A stretch of DNA of 5,047 nucleotides. It comes from Lachnospiraceae bacterium UBA7026. Its GTDB lineage: Bacteria; Bacillota; Clostridia; Lachnospirales; Lachnospiraceae. Shown here piece by piece: positions 4,924-5,047 of the stretch (the stretch's first letter is position 1; each line of letters begins with the position of its first letter). The stretch spans positions 1 through 5,047 of the forward strand of contig DLBH01000050.1 of assembly GCA_002494165.1 (NCBI GenBank), given 5' to 3'. The notes beneath the pieces are model-generated. The model did no database searches. It was not told the DNA's origin and was given only the letters and a program-made list of their open reading frames with translations. The translations under genes and the position numbers were made by a program.

Positions 4924-5047
4924 AGCATGCACAGTGCTGGAGTCAGACTCGTTGCGTTTGCTGTTTCGGTTCGCGCGCCTGTTATCCGCCATTCGCGCAA
5001 ACTCGCTCCGCTCAGACAAGCGTTCGATGGCGGAAGCTAGCGCAAAC
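4924..5047. repeat. GC-rich, internally repetitive tract, possibly part of a dispersed repeat (continues past window)
   Basis: Base composition changes abruptly after the terminator to a CG-rich tract. It contains the inverted repeat GAGTC-A-GACTC (4940-4950). TCCGCCAT (4985-4992) pairs with ATGGCGGA (5027-5034). The direct repeat GCGCAAAC occurs at 4995-5002 and 5040-5047, with an inverted GTTTGC at 4956-4961. Short open frames run on both strands: + strand ATG 4927 to TAG 5040 (37 codons), and - strand from the window edge (5046) to TAG at 4887-4885 (53 codons, overlapping the terminator). Neither has a recognisable domain, and the + frame lacks a ribosome binding site. A dispersed intergenic repeat or the tail of a convergent gene are the two readings. 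I favour the repeat. Confidence 0.4.

Noticed and set aside
4927..5040. 37-codon + strand frame starting ATG at 4927
   Set aside because: It has no ribosome binding site, sits directly after a terminator in a repeat-like tract, and gives no recognisable protein. It is probably a spurious frame.
1..5047. CRISPR array, tRNA or rRNA genes
   Set aside because: No regularly spaced direct repeats with unique spacers, no cloverleaf-like segment and no rRNA-like conserved sequence were seen on either strand.

Overview
The window reads as chromosome from a Gram-positive, gut-type clostridial bacterium. A member of the Lachnospiraceae (Clostridium/Enterocloster-like) is my best guess. This rests on strong AGGAGG-type ribosome binding sites, moderately GC coding sequence next to very AT-rich intergenic DNA, sigma-A-like promoters, and protein families common in anaerobic Firmicutes. 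The taxonomy is inferred from style, not from a marker gene. All five supported genes lie on the + strand.

Left part (2-1180): the 3' end of a DUF362-family gene, cut by the window edge, is followed after 41 bases by a small Cys-rich C_GCAxxG_C_C-family gene. A clear intrinsic terminator (1139-1180) closes this unit. Both products look redox or metal related, but neither has a firm biochemical role.

Middle part (1181-3810): an AT-rich gap holds a good -35/-10 promoter with a perfect 14-base palindrome in its spacer, which is a likely operator. It precedes a two-gene operon. The first gene encodes a beta-hydroxyacid dehydrogenase very like tartronate semialdehyde reductase (GarR). The second, 19 bases downstream, encodes a four-carbon acid sugar kinase (DUF1537 family) of the DDDPTG sequence type.

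Right part (3811-5047): a second intergenic region of 223 bases carries a possible extended -10 promoter and an array of TGTTAC/GTAACA half-sites. It leads to a gene for a cyclase-family (kynurenine formamidase-like) metal-dependent hydrolase. The last 324 bases have no convincing gene. They hold a 21-base-period direct repeat, a strong terminator (4868-4915), and a GC-rich tract that looks like part of a dispersed repeat or the edge of another element.

The dehydrogenase, kinase and cyclase plausibly form one catabolic module for a small sugar acid or a related hydroxy acid. The known partners of DUF1537 kinases (OtnC-type aldolase/decarboxylase, OtnI-type isomerase, PdxA2-type dehydrogenase) are not in the window, so the substrate cannot be named. 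This is the most interesting functional question here.
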